A stretch of DNA of 64,000 nt from Bryopsis sp. KO-2023 (taxonomy: Eukaryota > Chlorophyta > Ulvophyceae > Bryopsidales > Bryopsidaceae). Positions 1-11,300 of this stretch are shown here, one piece after another. The notes below the pieces were generated by a model. That model was not told where the DNA came from. It made no database searches and worked only from the letters and a program-made list of their open reading frames with translations. Location of the stretch: positions 868,001 to 932,000 of the forward strand of contig BSYQ01000013.1 in NCBI GenBank assembly GCA_030272585.1, given 5' to 3'. The position numbers and the translations under genes are program-made. The first letter of the stretch is position 1. Every line of letters begins with the position of its first letter.

Positions 1-2684
1 AGTGTGACCGGTGATACTCCTTGGCTTGCGAAAGTCGAGTTAGCACGCGGTCACACTGGACGCAACGCCTGTCCTGACTGTCATGGGACTACGAGCGTCG
101 TCACCACTCGCTCCGGGGTCACTACTCACAGGTGTGAAGATACGTGATGTTGATCCAGTTGCCTTGGTGAACCTGATACACAGTTACGTGGAAACTGACG
201 TGTTCGTCATTCATGTAGGTACATGGGGTATCTTGCGCCAACCAGGCGTTCCGAGGAGGACATGAGCGAGCTTCTGACACTCCGGTCGGGGCAGGTGTGT
301 CCTTGTTGTCCTTGTTTTTATTATTGTTTTTGCGACTTCTTCGTTATTCTCTCTTCTTTGCATAAAGTGATCTCATGTTTTTTTTTAAGTCAGGAATTTC
401 TCGGTAATTTGATCCTATTTGGTGTTTTTATAGGACCCCAACTGGACGCCCATCGATCGTGACACGCACAGGACACGTGAGGAGTATCTGCACTTTGCAG
501 CGCTCGCGGACACGTCTGCCTTGGACCCCGTCGCTGCGCATGTCCGCGGACGATCGGTTCTCCACGACCTTCCGTACTTCGCACCGGAAGTACTGAAGGT
601 CGTGGGGGCCTCTCATTTGATGCTCTTTGGCCTCGTCAAAGACTTCTTATACGAGGTATGTGTGTTTCTCTTGCTTATGTTTGATATATATTATGAATGC
701 AAAAGGCTATTAATTGTGTTGTTGAAACCACAGTTTTTATAGAGTAAAGTTGTTCCCCACTCACTTCCTAAATACACAAACTCAAACTCGACTAACATCC
801 CTCAGCCAAGCGGCGCTTTGACTTGCGCGATCCACATGTGTGACTAAACCGCCCCATCCGATCCCAATGGGTTTTACAGTGTGTATCGATAGTAACATAT
901 GTGTGATTGCCAAGATCCGGAGCCGTCTCCTTGGAGCTTCGCGGCGTGCAGACCTTGCCCAGTACCGGAGGGCACTTGCCGGCGTTCGACTCCCGACAGA
1001 CTTTGGGGGTCTGGTGATCGACATCTGTGCTGACAGGAAACAGCACACGATGTACGATTACGCGTTGCTGGTTCGGTGAGTTAATTCTTCAATAAGAAAG
1101 CAAAATGTGTCTGAAACGAAACAGGAATACCAAAGGTCTCACTTTCATGTACGCTGTACGTGTAGGAGTTATGGGGCTTTCGTGTTCCATTCCTGCCTGC
1201 ATAGAGACGAGTTCGTGGCGTGGGACCAGCTCTGCACTGCCGCCACCCACTATACCTCCCACCGAGCCATGGCTGGAGCTACCATGGATGACTGCATCGA
1301 GAGAGGCCGTGTGATTCGGGACACGATGTACCAGTATGCTCGGTGAGCGACGTTGTGCGGGTGAAAACATTGGCGATTTCGTTTACTGTCATGAGGTTTT
1401 CCTTGTTCTTTCGATTGCGACAATACAAAGGCGACGATTATTCAGTGAACAATATTCACGTCTTAATTTTCACGTTTACAGGAACGTCCAAACCCTTTTT
1501 GGGGCGGGGATGTGTACCTTTAACCTGCACAAAATCATTTGTGTGGGTTATCGGCAAGAGAGCGTACGTGGGGCGATTTCACGTTCGGGGGAGTCGTGGG
1601 TCGAGCGAGCGGTTGGACACATCAAGCGTGTTTCCGCGGGACGTGTCAAGAGATGTGCGGGAGAAATGATTGCAAACGATGTTCTCTCCGACATGTGAGA
1701 ACTACAGCCAAGTCTCCAACACTTTCGTATGCTCAAACTAAGAGAACCCAAGAAAAGCAGATAAACATGTTTGTACTATTCCTTTCTTTATGTTTTCAAA
1801 GTGTTGAACGATTCGATTTGTGGTTTTAAAGGGCGTTGAGGGCAAACGCAAACATGCTTTCGCAAGACGAGCAAAGTGTGGTGGACGCTATCATTACTCC
1901 CCCGCCGAGGAAGCCGTTGGACACCATCACCACCCTGGAGTACACGTTTTCCTTCCTCCCTCGACCTGTATCGGCATCGGACATTCGGACATTCGTGGAC
2001 GCCATTCGGGAGGCGATTAGGACGTACGTGATTCCGCAGAAGCTTGTTGAGTTATAATTGATTGATTCCAAACAGACGATGCACTAAGCTACCATTGATG
2101 TGTTCGTAGGTGGGGCTTCTCTCTTCCGGGGTGGACGGTGGGCGACCTGCTGCCATACGCCATCCACCGGACTTTCCGGGTCACTCGAGACACGATCCAG
2201 GGACGCGAGGAGTTTTTTGCGACTGGGTGGTCCTCCACGGAGCGAGGTATTAACCTTAAACCGTGTTGCACACTCAAATTTTGGTAAAGGGAATCTCCCC
2301 AAGAGTGGTAAATTACCTGCTATGAGCTATTGTTTTAAAATGTTGTGTTTTCCAGGTGACGACTCGACGTGTCTTTACGTCGAGTACGAGGACGACGAGG
2401 GCAGGAAGACGATGTACGGGGGACACGTCCGTGCCTTGTACACTGTCCGGGATGCTGGGTTCGGACGGTGTCCCCCTCGGGTCGTTGCGATGGTGGACCT
2501 GTACCAGCTCGTCTACGTGGATGCTCGATTCAGGCAGGGTCGTCCGGTCAGGCTCACGAACTTGTTCAAGACGAGGGGGAGAAAGCTTGAGGGTTATCCG
2601 GTGCTCTTGGAGGACGCCTTGTCGAAGCTGATGTGTTTGAGGGAGGGCCAGTCGAGATATTATTGTTTTTACACAGGGGTTTGA
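1..2684 (+). mobile_element. Tnp2/CACTA-type transposase, 3' part of the gene (window begins inside it)
   Basis: A spliced reading can be followed through exons near 1-131, 217-294, 434-655, 806-830, 850-1075, 1166-1342, 1482-1697, 1829-2030, 2110-2248 and 2357-2684, with GT and AG at most junctions. In order it shows a GDTPWLAKVELARG...CPDC segment, LHDLPYFAPEVLK followed by SHLMLFGLVKDFLYE, then VRLPTDFG, then NLHKI with a downstream WVERAVGHIKR block, and last an acidic region ending SRYYCFYTGV before a stop. This order matches plant Tnp2-family transposases followed by DUF4218- and DUF4216-like regions. The family moves CACTA/EnSpm DNA transposons by cut and paste. No terminal inverted repeat is visible because the 5' end lies outside the window. 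The exons at 806-900 fit least well, so whether the copy is intact is unknown. Family assignment is from recalled motif order, not an alignment. Confidence 0.75.
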
Positions 2685-2689
2685 TGTTG

Positions 2690-3790
2690 GGTGTTTCGTT
2701 CTTTCTTTATTTTCATTTTCGTCCTTTTTTGTGTTATAATCCGACGGCCGTAACATTTTGTCTATGTTCTTCAACATAACGATCACGAAGCTACACTTGA
2801 AGCCAACACTCAGATAAACTTAAAGTCGCAAGTCATCGATGAAGCCAATTAGTAAGGAGATCAACCACGAAGAAGAAACAACTATGGAACATTATCGGAC
2901 TCAAGTGACCCGAGTTCAAACCCCACTCCTCCCACTTAACGACCCACAATACCCATGGAAAAATCCCTCTTCCCCAAGCCCCGCTTCACGAAAACTGGGC
3001 GTCCCTTCATTGTCGTCAACTCCATGCAGACGTCAAATCCGGCCGTCACATCATTCGACGTCGTCAGACATGCGCATTTTGACACGTGACTAAGGTTTTC
3101 AAAATTTTTCTGTTCGCCACAATCGGGTAAGCGAAGTCTTCTGGAAGAGCGCCACGCTGGGGTCGGCGGAAAGGTATTGTTCCACTGTTTCAGGTATGGA
3201 TCGCAGCCACCAGAATCTCTCCCGAACACGAGAACTCGACGACAGGGCCCATCACTTCTTGACACCTCACATCGTCGGTTTCTTATGATGGCCGTTGAAA
3301 GGTACACAATTGAAAGTGGACTTCGTGTGACAAGTGGTTTTATGGTGCTTCCAGGGGAGGTCACAGTCGGAAGGGAATCGGAGGCTGAATGCAGTTGGGT
3401 GCACCGAGCAGCACATTTGAACAGGAGAAGAAAAAGATAAAGTCGATGGAGGAGGAGTTTAAACAGGGAAGGAGGAGGAGGGATGCGGAGATGGCCGAAA
3501 TGGAAACGCAAGTGCGACTGGCCAAGTACAAATCCAAGCTGAGGTGCGAGCCGCCGTCGAACCGCCGTCGAACTGGTTCCCCCAGATTGATCACCTTCAA
3601 ATATCCAGAGGCTGTAAGCCACTCCAAATAAAAATTATATATATATAGACCTGGTTAGCTTTGCCTCCATGTGTCTGTGTTGCAACAGTTGAACTTGAGG
3701 GTTAAGTCTGTTCTGTTTTTTGCATTACAGACACCACAATAAAAGGAGAGAGAAGTCCACCCCTCGAGTTTCCGACCCTCCTGATGAAAG
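2690..3790 (+). other. Gene-poor stretch with one charged helical ORF (3389-3631)
   Basis: No gene is convincingly supported here. The best candidate is an 80-residue ORF at 3389-3631 with a highly charged, helix-prone core (FEQEKKKIKSMEEEFKQGRR). It ends at a stop just before a (TA)n run at 3636-3646. A second short ATG frame at 2955-3090 (MEKSLFPKPRFTKTGRPF) reads like coding sequence but has no clear splice partner. Both could be exons of a transposon-encoded or host protein. I do not recognise either. Confidence 0.2.
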
Positions 3791-3794
3791 TGTT

Positions 3795-4285
3795 TTCCAG
3801 TGCAAAACACCAAATTGTGGACCAGGTATAATCTGTGGAGAAACGATACTCAGGAGGAAGTCGAAGGTGGGAAATTCAATCAGCAACGTCTCTGCCATTG
3901 GGCTGACTTGGACAGTCCCCAAAAAAATATCAAATGTGTTAAAAAACCCCCCAAAAAAAATGCCCTGATGTGTTACAGGGAATTATGCTATGATGTGTTA
4001 CAGGGAATTATGCTGTGGGTGCATCAGGAAATGCTGGGAGTTTCTACCTTGGGGGGATGGCTAGGAATATCTATGATTCGTGCATCATGAATTTTTGGTA
4101 ATTTTTCTCGCAGGCTTAGGAAGGAGGATGACAGAGATTTTTCCAGTGCAAAACACCAAATTGTGGACCAGGTATAATCTGTGGAGAAACGATACTCAGG
4201 AGGAAGTCGAAGGTGGGGAATTCAATGAGCAATATCTCTGCCATGGGGTCGACATGGACAGTCCCCAAAAAAATATCAAATATCT
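3795..4285 (+). repeat. Interspersed repeat, copy A, upstream modules (two partial units)
   Basis: Two partial units of the same sequence lie in tandem, about 3795-4035 and 4045-4285. They share the block TTTTCCAGTGCAAAACACC and the 90 bases after it. A third, near-identical copy sits at 43,830-44,100. The block contains CTCGCAG followed by an open frame (LRKEDDRDFSSAKHQIVDQ), so it may derive from an exon. A short direct repeat (ATGTGTTACAGGGAATTATGC twice, at 3969-4015) marks a small duplication inside the first unit. Confidence 0.8.
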
Positions 4286-4406
4286 CATCAGGGCTCATTG
4301 GACTCTGCATGTCTAAGGGCAGATATTTCAGGATAACAGGTTCGACATACCATTAGTAATCAAATATGTATTTTCATTCCCTATTTCTCGGTGTTGTTGT
4401 TTCCAG

Positions 4407-5070
4407 ATTTTGTTTTGTTCGCTGACGAAAGAGCAAAGGGAACTGTACAGAGCTTACATTCATTCCAAAGATGTGATCGAAATAATCAACAAAAAGAGGC
4501 ATGCACTGGCGGGAATCGACGTCATGAGGAAAATATGCAATCACCCCGATTTGCTGGACTTGGCAAAATCAGAAATCTCGGAAGACTACGGGGATCCGGA
4601 GAGAAGCGGAAAAATGACCATCATGGCGAAAGTGCTCAAACACTGGAAAGAAGAGGTGAATTTATAAAAAGATGGGTTTGCCAAGAAGCCTGTTGTCTGC
4701 CTATGTGTGTTGAGCATGATATTTTGACCACATATTTCACAGCTGCAACGTTTTTTTCCCCTCGTTCGAAAGGGGATGAGAAAAAAAGGGTATTTTTCGA
4801 TTTCTCCTGAAGTTGCATTAATTTTTTTTTATCTTCTAGCCGGGATTATATTTTGAGGATGGGTGCATCTGGTGTTTGTTTAAGCAGGGGCACAAGGTGT
4901 TGCTCTTCAGTGAAACTCAACAGATGCTGGATATTTTTGAAAAATTTGCTCAGAAGGAAGGCTATGTTTACCACAGAATGGATGGCTCCACCAGCATTGG
5001 AATAAGAGGCACCTTGATGGACGATTTCAACGAAAACCCAGACATATTCTTATTTTTATTAACGACCAAG
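4407..5070 (+). pseudogene. ERCC6: Isolated CSB/ERCC6 (Rad26) SNF2-helicase exons
   Basis: Two clean in-phase exons are present, 4407-4655 (83 codons) and 4888-5070 (61 codons), each with AG before and GT after. The first reads FCSLTKEQRELYRAYI... VMRKICNHPDL... RSGKM. The second reads GHKVLLFSETQQMLDIFEK... YHRMDGSTS... FLFLLTTK. These match the start of the helicase C-terminal lobe of CSB, a transcription-coupled repair ATPase, up to the residues before motif VI. No other CSB exon (motifs I-III, motif VI, C-terminus) was found on either side. The flanks instead carry a repeat family also seen at 44 kb. It may be a gene fragment carried by or trapped in a repeat, or two exons of a gene with very long introns. 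The exons show no internal stop. Confidence 0.8.
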
Positions 5071-5094
5071 GTAGGGGGAAACCCACTACCTCAT

Positions 5095-5690
5095 TGGACT
5101 CATACCTCATTGCCCTGATGTGTTACAGGGAATTATGCTGTGGGTGCATCAGCAAGATGCATCTCATATGACAGGAACCTTTTTTTGCAGTAATGGAAGA
5201 GGCAAAAAAGAAAAAATGTTGAGTTGGCTTTTAGTTATCTTCAAATAATTGATTTTTTCCAACCCTTGGACGCAGGAAATGTGGAGGTGTGTTAGAATGG
5301 GCAGCCTGCCCACCCCATGAAAAGGGAAGCTGGAATAGGGTGATTTCCGCCCCCCCTTTTTTCCACTATGGTGCAACATGCTTCTTTTGTTTCTGGTATC
5401 ATACGTGCGCATTGGCTGAAAAAACAATTAAAAAATGGTTAGAAGTGGGTCAGATGGGTATTTATATGTTGAACGAGCTCTGTATTATTGAAATACAAGC
5501 GCAGGGTTGGAATGGCAGGATCAGAGTTCATGGTTCTGGGCTATTTTTTTGGTTTCTATTTCTGTTTTGGAATAAGTGGGAATGGACAAGTGTTCTATCA
5601 TAAAATGGGGTGTACATTTCAAAAGGGGTTTTGTCATTGTTGTTTTATTGTAACAACCATTTTGTCACCATAAATCTGCAGAAATGTGTT
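5095..5690 (+). repeat. Interspersed repeat, copy A, downstream module
   Basis: This segment, starting TGCCCTGATGTGTTACAGGG and running through GGGCAGCCTGCCCACCCCATG to TGTGTTTCTACAATCAC, is repeated at about 44,090-45,125. The 44 kb copy is longer by two blocks (near 44,262-44,525 and 44,690-44,850). The shared start motif also occurs at 3961. The CSB exons therefore lie between two parts of one repeat family in this copy, whereas they are absent from the 44 kb copy. Confidence 0.85.
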
Positions 5691-5714
5691 TCTACAATCA
5701 CTAAGCATATACAC

Positions 5715-6240
5715 AGTGGAACCCCGCACAGCGACCCCGCACACGAACGAAAAAACCCCGCACAGCCACCCCGCACACTGCTGTAACAACCACCCCGCAC
5801 ACTCATGAGAGGAGCCCGCACAGGGCTATAACAAACACCCCGCACACACACATTAGGAGCCCGCACAGTCACCCCGCACACACATGGGAGGAGCCCGCAC
5901 AGGGCTATAACAAACACCCCGCACACACACATAAGGAGCCCGCACAACCACCCCGCACACACATGGGAGGAGCCCGCACAGGGCTATAACAAACACCCCG
6001 CACACACACATTAGGAGCCCGCACAGTCACCCCGCACACACATGGGAGGAGCCCGCACAGGGCTATAACAAACACCCCGCACACACACATAAGGAGCCCG
6101 CACAGCCACCCCGCACACACATGGGAGGAGCCCGCACAGGGCTATAACAAACACCCCGCACACACACATAAGGAGCCCGCACAGTCACCCCGCACACACA
6201 TGGGAGGAGCCCGCACACTCACCCCGCACAGTCACCCCGC
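5715..6240. repeat. 79-bp tandem satellite built on CCCCGCACA
   Basis: A monomer of about 79 bp contains CCCGCACAGGGCTATAACAA, CCCCGCACACACACAT and GGGAGGAGCCCGCAC. It recurs with the GGGCTATAAC block near 5823, 5902, 5981, 6060 and 6139. Monomers alternate between two small variants (TTAGGAG/TAAGGAG and AGTCACC/AGCCACC). The start, 5715-5800, is a shorter and less regular form. Long frames read across it are repeat artefacts. Confidence 0.9.
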
Positions 6241-6980
6241 ACAGTTATGCGGGGGCCTGGACCTCGTGTGCGGGGTGGTCCATGATTCGCACAGACGACT
6301 GAAACCCGTGCACAGAAATAACAAAAACCCGCACAGCTCTGTTCCCCGGTTTGGCCGGTTTTTGTGCGGGGTCCCAATTTGACCCCGCACAGACTGGAAC
6401 CCCGCAAACGATTTTCGAGGTCACCCCGCACACACACACATGGAGCCCGCACAGTTACCCCGCACACACTTGAAAGGAGCCCGCACACTCACCCTGCACA
6501 GTCACCCCGCACAGTTCTGCGGGGGCCCGGACCCCGTGTGCGGGGTGGTCCATGATTCGCACAGACGACTGAAACCCGTGCACAGAGAAAACAAAAACCC
6601 GCACGGCTCTGTTCCCCGGTTTGGCCGGTTTTTGTGCGGGGTCCCAATTTGACCCCGCACAGATTGGAAGCCCGCACACAGAACCTGACGTCTATCATAT
6701 CCACCCCGCACGGCACCCCCGCACGGAGGATAGGGTACCCCGCACACTGTACGGGGCCATGTTCTATCTGTGCGGGGTCCCACAACGGGGAAGACGTCAG
6801 GTTCTGTGTGCGGGGTTCCAATCTGTGCGGGGTCAAATTGGGACCCCGCACAAAAACCGGCCAAACCGGGGAACAGAGCCGTGCGGGGCTATTCTGGCCC
6901 AGTGCGTGGCTAAACACGGGTTTCAGAGTTCTGTACGGGGTTTCAAAAACACCCCGCACAGAACGCGACTTCCCATAGTG
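6213..6980. repeat. CCCCGCACA element body with direct duplication and long hairpin, copy A
   Basis: A block at 6213-6400 is directly repeated at 6488-6680. After that, a 93-bp arm (6601-6693) is matched by its reverse complement at 6792-6884 with a single mismatch, around a loop of about 98 bp that itself holds CCCCGCAC and GTGCGGGG pieces. The element ends at ACTTCCCATAGTG, near 6980. The copy at 45.8 kb ends at the equivalent position (ATTTCCCATAGTG), so this is a true element boundary. No protein is encoded. It could be the end of a non-autonomous DNA transposon. Confidence 0.88.
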
Positions 6981-8086
6981 TTGAATTGTGTTGATTTAAA
7001 TGTTGTTGGCAATGCAGGAACCCGAAGGCGATCCTCCTTGTGAAAACCAGGGTGTGAATCGACCAGTGGATGTTGATCGGTTGCGGGAAAGCTTCGCAAA
7101 ATACATGGAGACTGTTGGGGAGGAGGATGTGGAGTCTGGGGGCTGCCCTAGTCCAAACTACGGAGTGAGTATTGTGGTTGATTAATTCTTCGTGGAGTTT
7201 CTGGTGCATTCTGCCATATGGGTTCTTGTACTGACATTCTCATGTGTCTCGGTTCTTCTAGGGGTGTGATGGCTCCTCCTGCGATTGAATCTTTTTTTTT
7301 ACTGGGGGGGGGTGGGTGGGGGGGGGGGACAAAAAAAAACTTAAAAAAAAAGAAAGATTTTGAAGGGAGTGCATGTTTTTTTTTTTTATTTCTTGGGGTG
7401 GGGCATATTAATTAAAAAAAGAAAAAAAACAAAGAAAAAGAAAGAAAAAAACACCTCACGGAGGTGCAAAAAAAACAAAAAAAAAGAAAAAAAAATATAC
7501 CTCAATGGGGTATAAAAAAAGAAAAAAAAAGGGTTATGGGGTGGGTTTTTTCTTGGAGTTTTTTCAACCACATGGTTTTTCTCCGTTAACAAAAAAAAGA
7601 GCATTTGTGTCATGACAGGCAGGGGCACAGAAAAGGGTTCGAGTCCCACATGCTCAAAGAAATTATATTATAATGATGAAAAAAAGCTCTGTGGTGATGA
7701 TGTGGTGATTCTCTTTTTTTTATTTCAGGAGAAAGATTTATTCTTGCGATCAACAATCGAGGTTTTCAATTTTCCAGTTCATTTTTGGAAGGATGACAGT
7801 TGGGTCGATCAATGTATATTACATGGAAGGTCATCCCAAGGTATTGATCTGAAGCACTCTTTCCAGTTCAGTGTAACACAACGAGCAGAACCACAAAAAT
7901 TAAGATGAGGGTGTCGTGCGATTGTGTGGAAAGTTTCCAAACCAAAACACTGCTTGTCAGACTTGATCGAAAAACAACTCCAGGAGCGTGTGCACTCATA
8001 TATCAAGATTCATCTTAAAAGATAAAGAATAACCCCAATGGCGTCATATGGATCAGCATTTCGACAACAATGGATCCCTTTTGTTT
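6981..8086 (+). pseudogene. Inverted duplicate of the 3' end of the 27.4-29.5 kb gene
   Basis: This stretch matches 26,513-27,605 in reverse orientation from just after the hairpin element boundary to about 8086. It contains an exon-like frame, 7012-7185, that begins after TTGGCAATGCAG (QEPEGDPPCENQGVNRPVD... SGGCPSPNYG), identical to the parent except D for E at one site. Between 7290 and 7560 both copies hold long G, A and T runs that differ in length. A further frame at 7729-7907 (EKDLFLRSTIEVFNFPVHFW) is also shared in part. No promoter or upstream exons of the parent are present, so this is a gene fragment. Confidence 0.85.
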
Positions 8087-8239
8087 TTTCTTCGAAAGTT
8101 TACTGCACTGGGGCAGTTTCGATCCTTTTTGACACTGGGAAAGCTAGCACAAAGAAGCACAAACAAACAAATATCCAAGATCTCCCCATTTAGCACCATC
8201 GTGATCATGGTCCCAACTTAATGAAAAAACTATTCTAAT

Positions 8240-8355
8240 AATGTTACACTACAGACTCCATGCCGACTATGCGGGGATAAATTCATTCCTTTATACCTCC
8301 CCTCCCCACTCTGGATTTCAATCCCAAACACATTTCCCTTTGTGCTCCAGTTTTG
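8240..8355. other. Spacer and 3' flank of the EML gene
   Basis: The space between the duplicated segment and the EML stop codon holds no gene. It is the likely 3' untranslated region of the minus-strand EML gene. Confidence 0.4.
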
Positions 8356-11300
8356 TTATCCCCAATGAATCCCCCCTGAATCTAGCTGCTTTATGTTGCA
8401 AACAGCAGCAGGTTTCTCTTCTTTTCGTGCTGCAACCCTCCACTGAAACACGGATCGATCTCTGCCGCCAACGCTGACCACGTATCGTTCATCCGAAGAC
8501 CATCGCACGTTCATCACGTGGGAGCTGTGACCTCCGTATATTGCGGACGGAGCGTTCTTCCTCGTGCATGGATAGTTGAAGAGCTTGACCTACAAAATCG
8601 AAACAGATATGTATATTATATATCTGTTATTATATTGGAAAGATATTCTCCTTTCCGATGGCACAGTGGAAAGCCCCTTCGAAGAGCATTCCCACAATTG
8701 GACAGTTTCCCTTGCGAAATTGCATACATTTATTCCCAAGGACGTCTGAACCTTTCGGAATTGTTGCACCTTTCCGTAATCATCCGCCGTCACCAGATAT
8801 TTTTCGGAGGGAGATCTATCGCATGCATTCACGTCCGTGCCATCAGAATCTTTCGGCCAGATGCCCATCACAGGAAAGCCCAGGACACAGGTCCAAGTCT
8901 TCCAGAGAGTGTCTTGTTGGCTGGCTTTGATGAGCGTGCCTTTTAGGGGATTAAAATGAAGCACCTGTTGATCAAAACACAAGTTCTTGATCAAGAACAA
9001 CGAACAAGGCAAAGAATTGTCTGACTATTCTGAGTATTGGCTCCTCCCACATCCTGCCCCAAGAATTTCGCGCTGAAAAGAACCATCAAATGCCGTGCAT
9101 GGTGCTTGGGAAAATGAATTGGCCTGGGGCCTCAGGACTCGCGAAACTGACCAATTGTTGCCCACAAAAAAGACAAAAAGATGACCCCAGTTGAGATTGC
9201 TAACTCAAACACGCTAGGAATCACCTCGTATGCTTGGTCGTTGCTTTGAATGACGTTTCCTTCGGCGCCCCAGTCGATGTGCAAGACGGTCGAAGAATGT
9301 CCTCCACACCGCGATACCCTCTTGAAGCCATTGTGGCCGTCAAAAACGTCTATGAACTGATCGTGGGAGGCCGCAGCGAGGTATCTCCCATCGGGACTGT
9401 ACTTCATATCTTTCACAGAGGAAGAGAAAGTCTTGCACCACGCCAGCTGGGTTATCTGGGAGCCAAAGTCGAACACCTTGATGCCTCCATTCTTCATCCC
9501 GACCGCAAGCTGGCTTCCGTCGGGCGAGAAGGCACCACACATGGCCTTCATACCCATTGAAAGGATGCGAATGACCTGCGGAAAAAGGCAAAGTACCATA
9601 TGCATAACGGGCTTCAGAAGCTTGTGGATGGGCATTCCAGCAGTGGACGGAAGATATCCTAGCTCACCTTGTGGGACTTGGAATTCCATATCGCCACCTT
9701 CTCTGACTCGCAAACCGTTGCAAACACGTGTGGAAACTTCGAATTCATCGCGAGCCCATAGATGTCTGCTTGATGACCGAAAATCAAGAGGTTGGGGGGA
9801 TGGCCATGTGCAACCTCCAAAAGATCGCACGAGCTTGTGCCTGCGATGAACCGTTGAGAATTTAGCAGGGTTTTTCCAAGTCAGAAGAAGTAACGAGGCC
9901 ATCTTCCTTTGGGGTGAACTCACCAATGATGAGACTCTCCGTCCCCCTGCAAAAGTCTACACCCCTGACCTGTGGGGGAGACTTTTTAATGAGGTGATCC
10001 ATAATCGGAATTCTTTGGAGCTGTGACCCAAGGTCCCCAGACGAAACATCCCAAAGCTTCATATATCCATCTGAACCTCCGCTCAGCACTTTTTTGTTGT
10101 TGGAGTGCAAAATCAAGCAACGAACGCCACCGTATGTTTTGATCCCGTCAGGTCTTTGGACTACAGGCCCTTTTTCGTGAGCGTGAATCGACTCCACGCA
10201 TTTTAGCTTCTTCCAGATGGATATCTTACCTTGTGGAGTACCTGCCCAGCGGTAATTAATTCAGACTGTTGCCAGGCCAGCACAAGGGGTTTCGAAATTG
10301 GGAGTATCGTGGAGATCGTGTTCCACAGTGGAACTTCCACTGCAAAGCTCTAGACTGAAATAGGTACCTGAGAGGAGAGTTCCAGATGGAAGAAAGCATG
10401 CGCTTAGTATACAGTGTGTCGAGAACTTGCCATACTGCCCAGCGTCCACTTGTACCCCCAGTGACTTGGAGTTCTTGTGAGTGGTCGCGTTCAGTTTCCA
10501 AAACTACAGTGAACAGATTTTGTCAACAACACACCGTCACCTTGAAACTGGTTGAGTTGCATGTCAATAGCGTTTCCTGCATTCAAACCTTGATATGGTT
10601 TTGGCCGAACGTGGCCAGCCGCGATGGCTCAAATTTGCTCCACACCACCCCATAGACAGCAGGCGGCGCCCCAGGCTGTGTTTTCCTTTGCAAAAGAATC
10701 TCCCTCTTTTGTATGTCCCAGATGAAGATGGAATGGCTGTTATCTGTTGCAATCGTGGCAAGCTTGGACCCAGACATCGAAAAATGACATGCCTGAATTC
10801 CTCTGAACCCATATCCATGGTGCAGCCGCTGCAGCTCTTCGAGGGAATGAGGATCCCAGACTATGACGCACGGATCTTTCCCACACTACAACCACAGCAA
10901 GACACACTGTTCCTTTCCAAGAAGTGGAGCTATGATCAATACCCCGCGAAGGACCAAGCTTTTTGTTTGTTTAGCTGCGCGAACTCACACCTGACCAGTC
11001 GCCATCCGCTTTCGATCTGTGGTGATATTCGCGCACAAAATATCATCATCGTGTCCCAAAAAAAATTTTTGCTGATGGCTATCCTTGCTGTAGACGATCC
11101 CCACTGCCGCTGTGTAGTAAACGATGCTCCCTCTGTCTGTCGTGAATATGTTATTTGCTGTGTTCCACAGTCTGCACAAGACACCAACGAGCACACGCCA
11201 TATTTGTCAGATACGCTCCGCGTCTTGAAAAATAGCCAGTCAGACAGAGATGCTGCAGAGCTTGGAGAACTGGAATTAATGAGTGGGCCACCCCTGCCCA

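Noticed and set aside
5740-6240. CRISPR-like array
   Set aside because: Units are contiguous tandem repeats of 79 bp without unique spacers, in a eukaryotic intergenic region.
5645-6680. Cysteine-rich frames across the CCCCGCACA satellite (repeated CVCGV and PAHTS)
   Set aside because: They are open in several frames on both strands because the repeat unit lacks stops. Composition follows the repeat, and no start or splice context is present.
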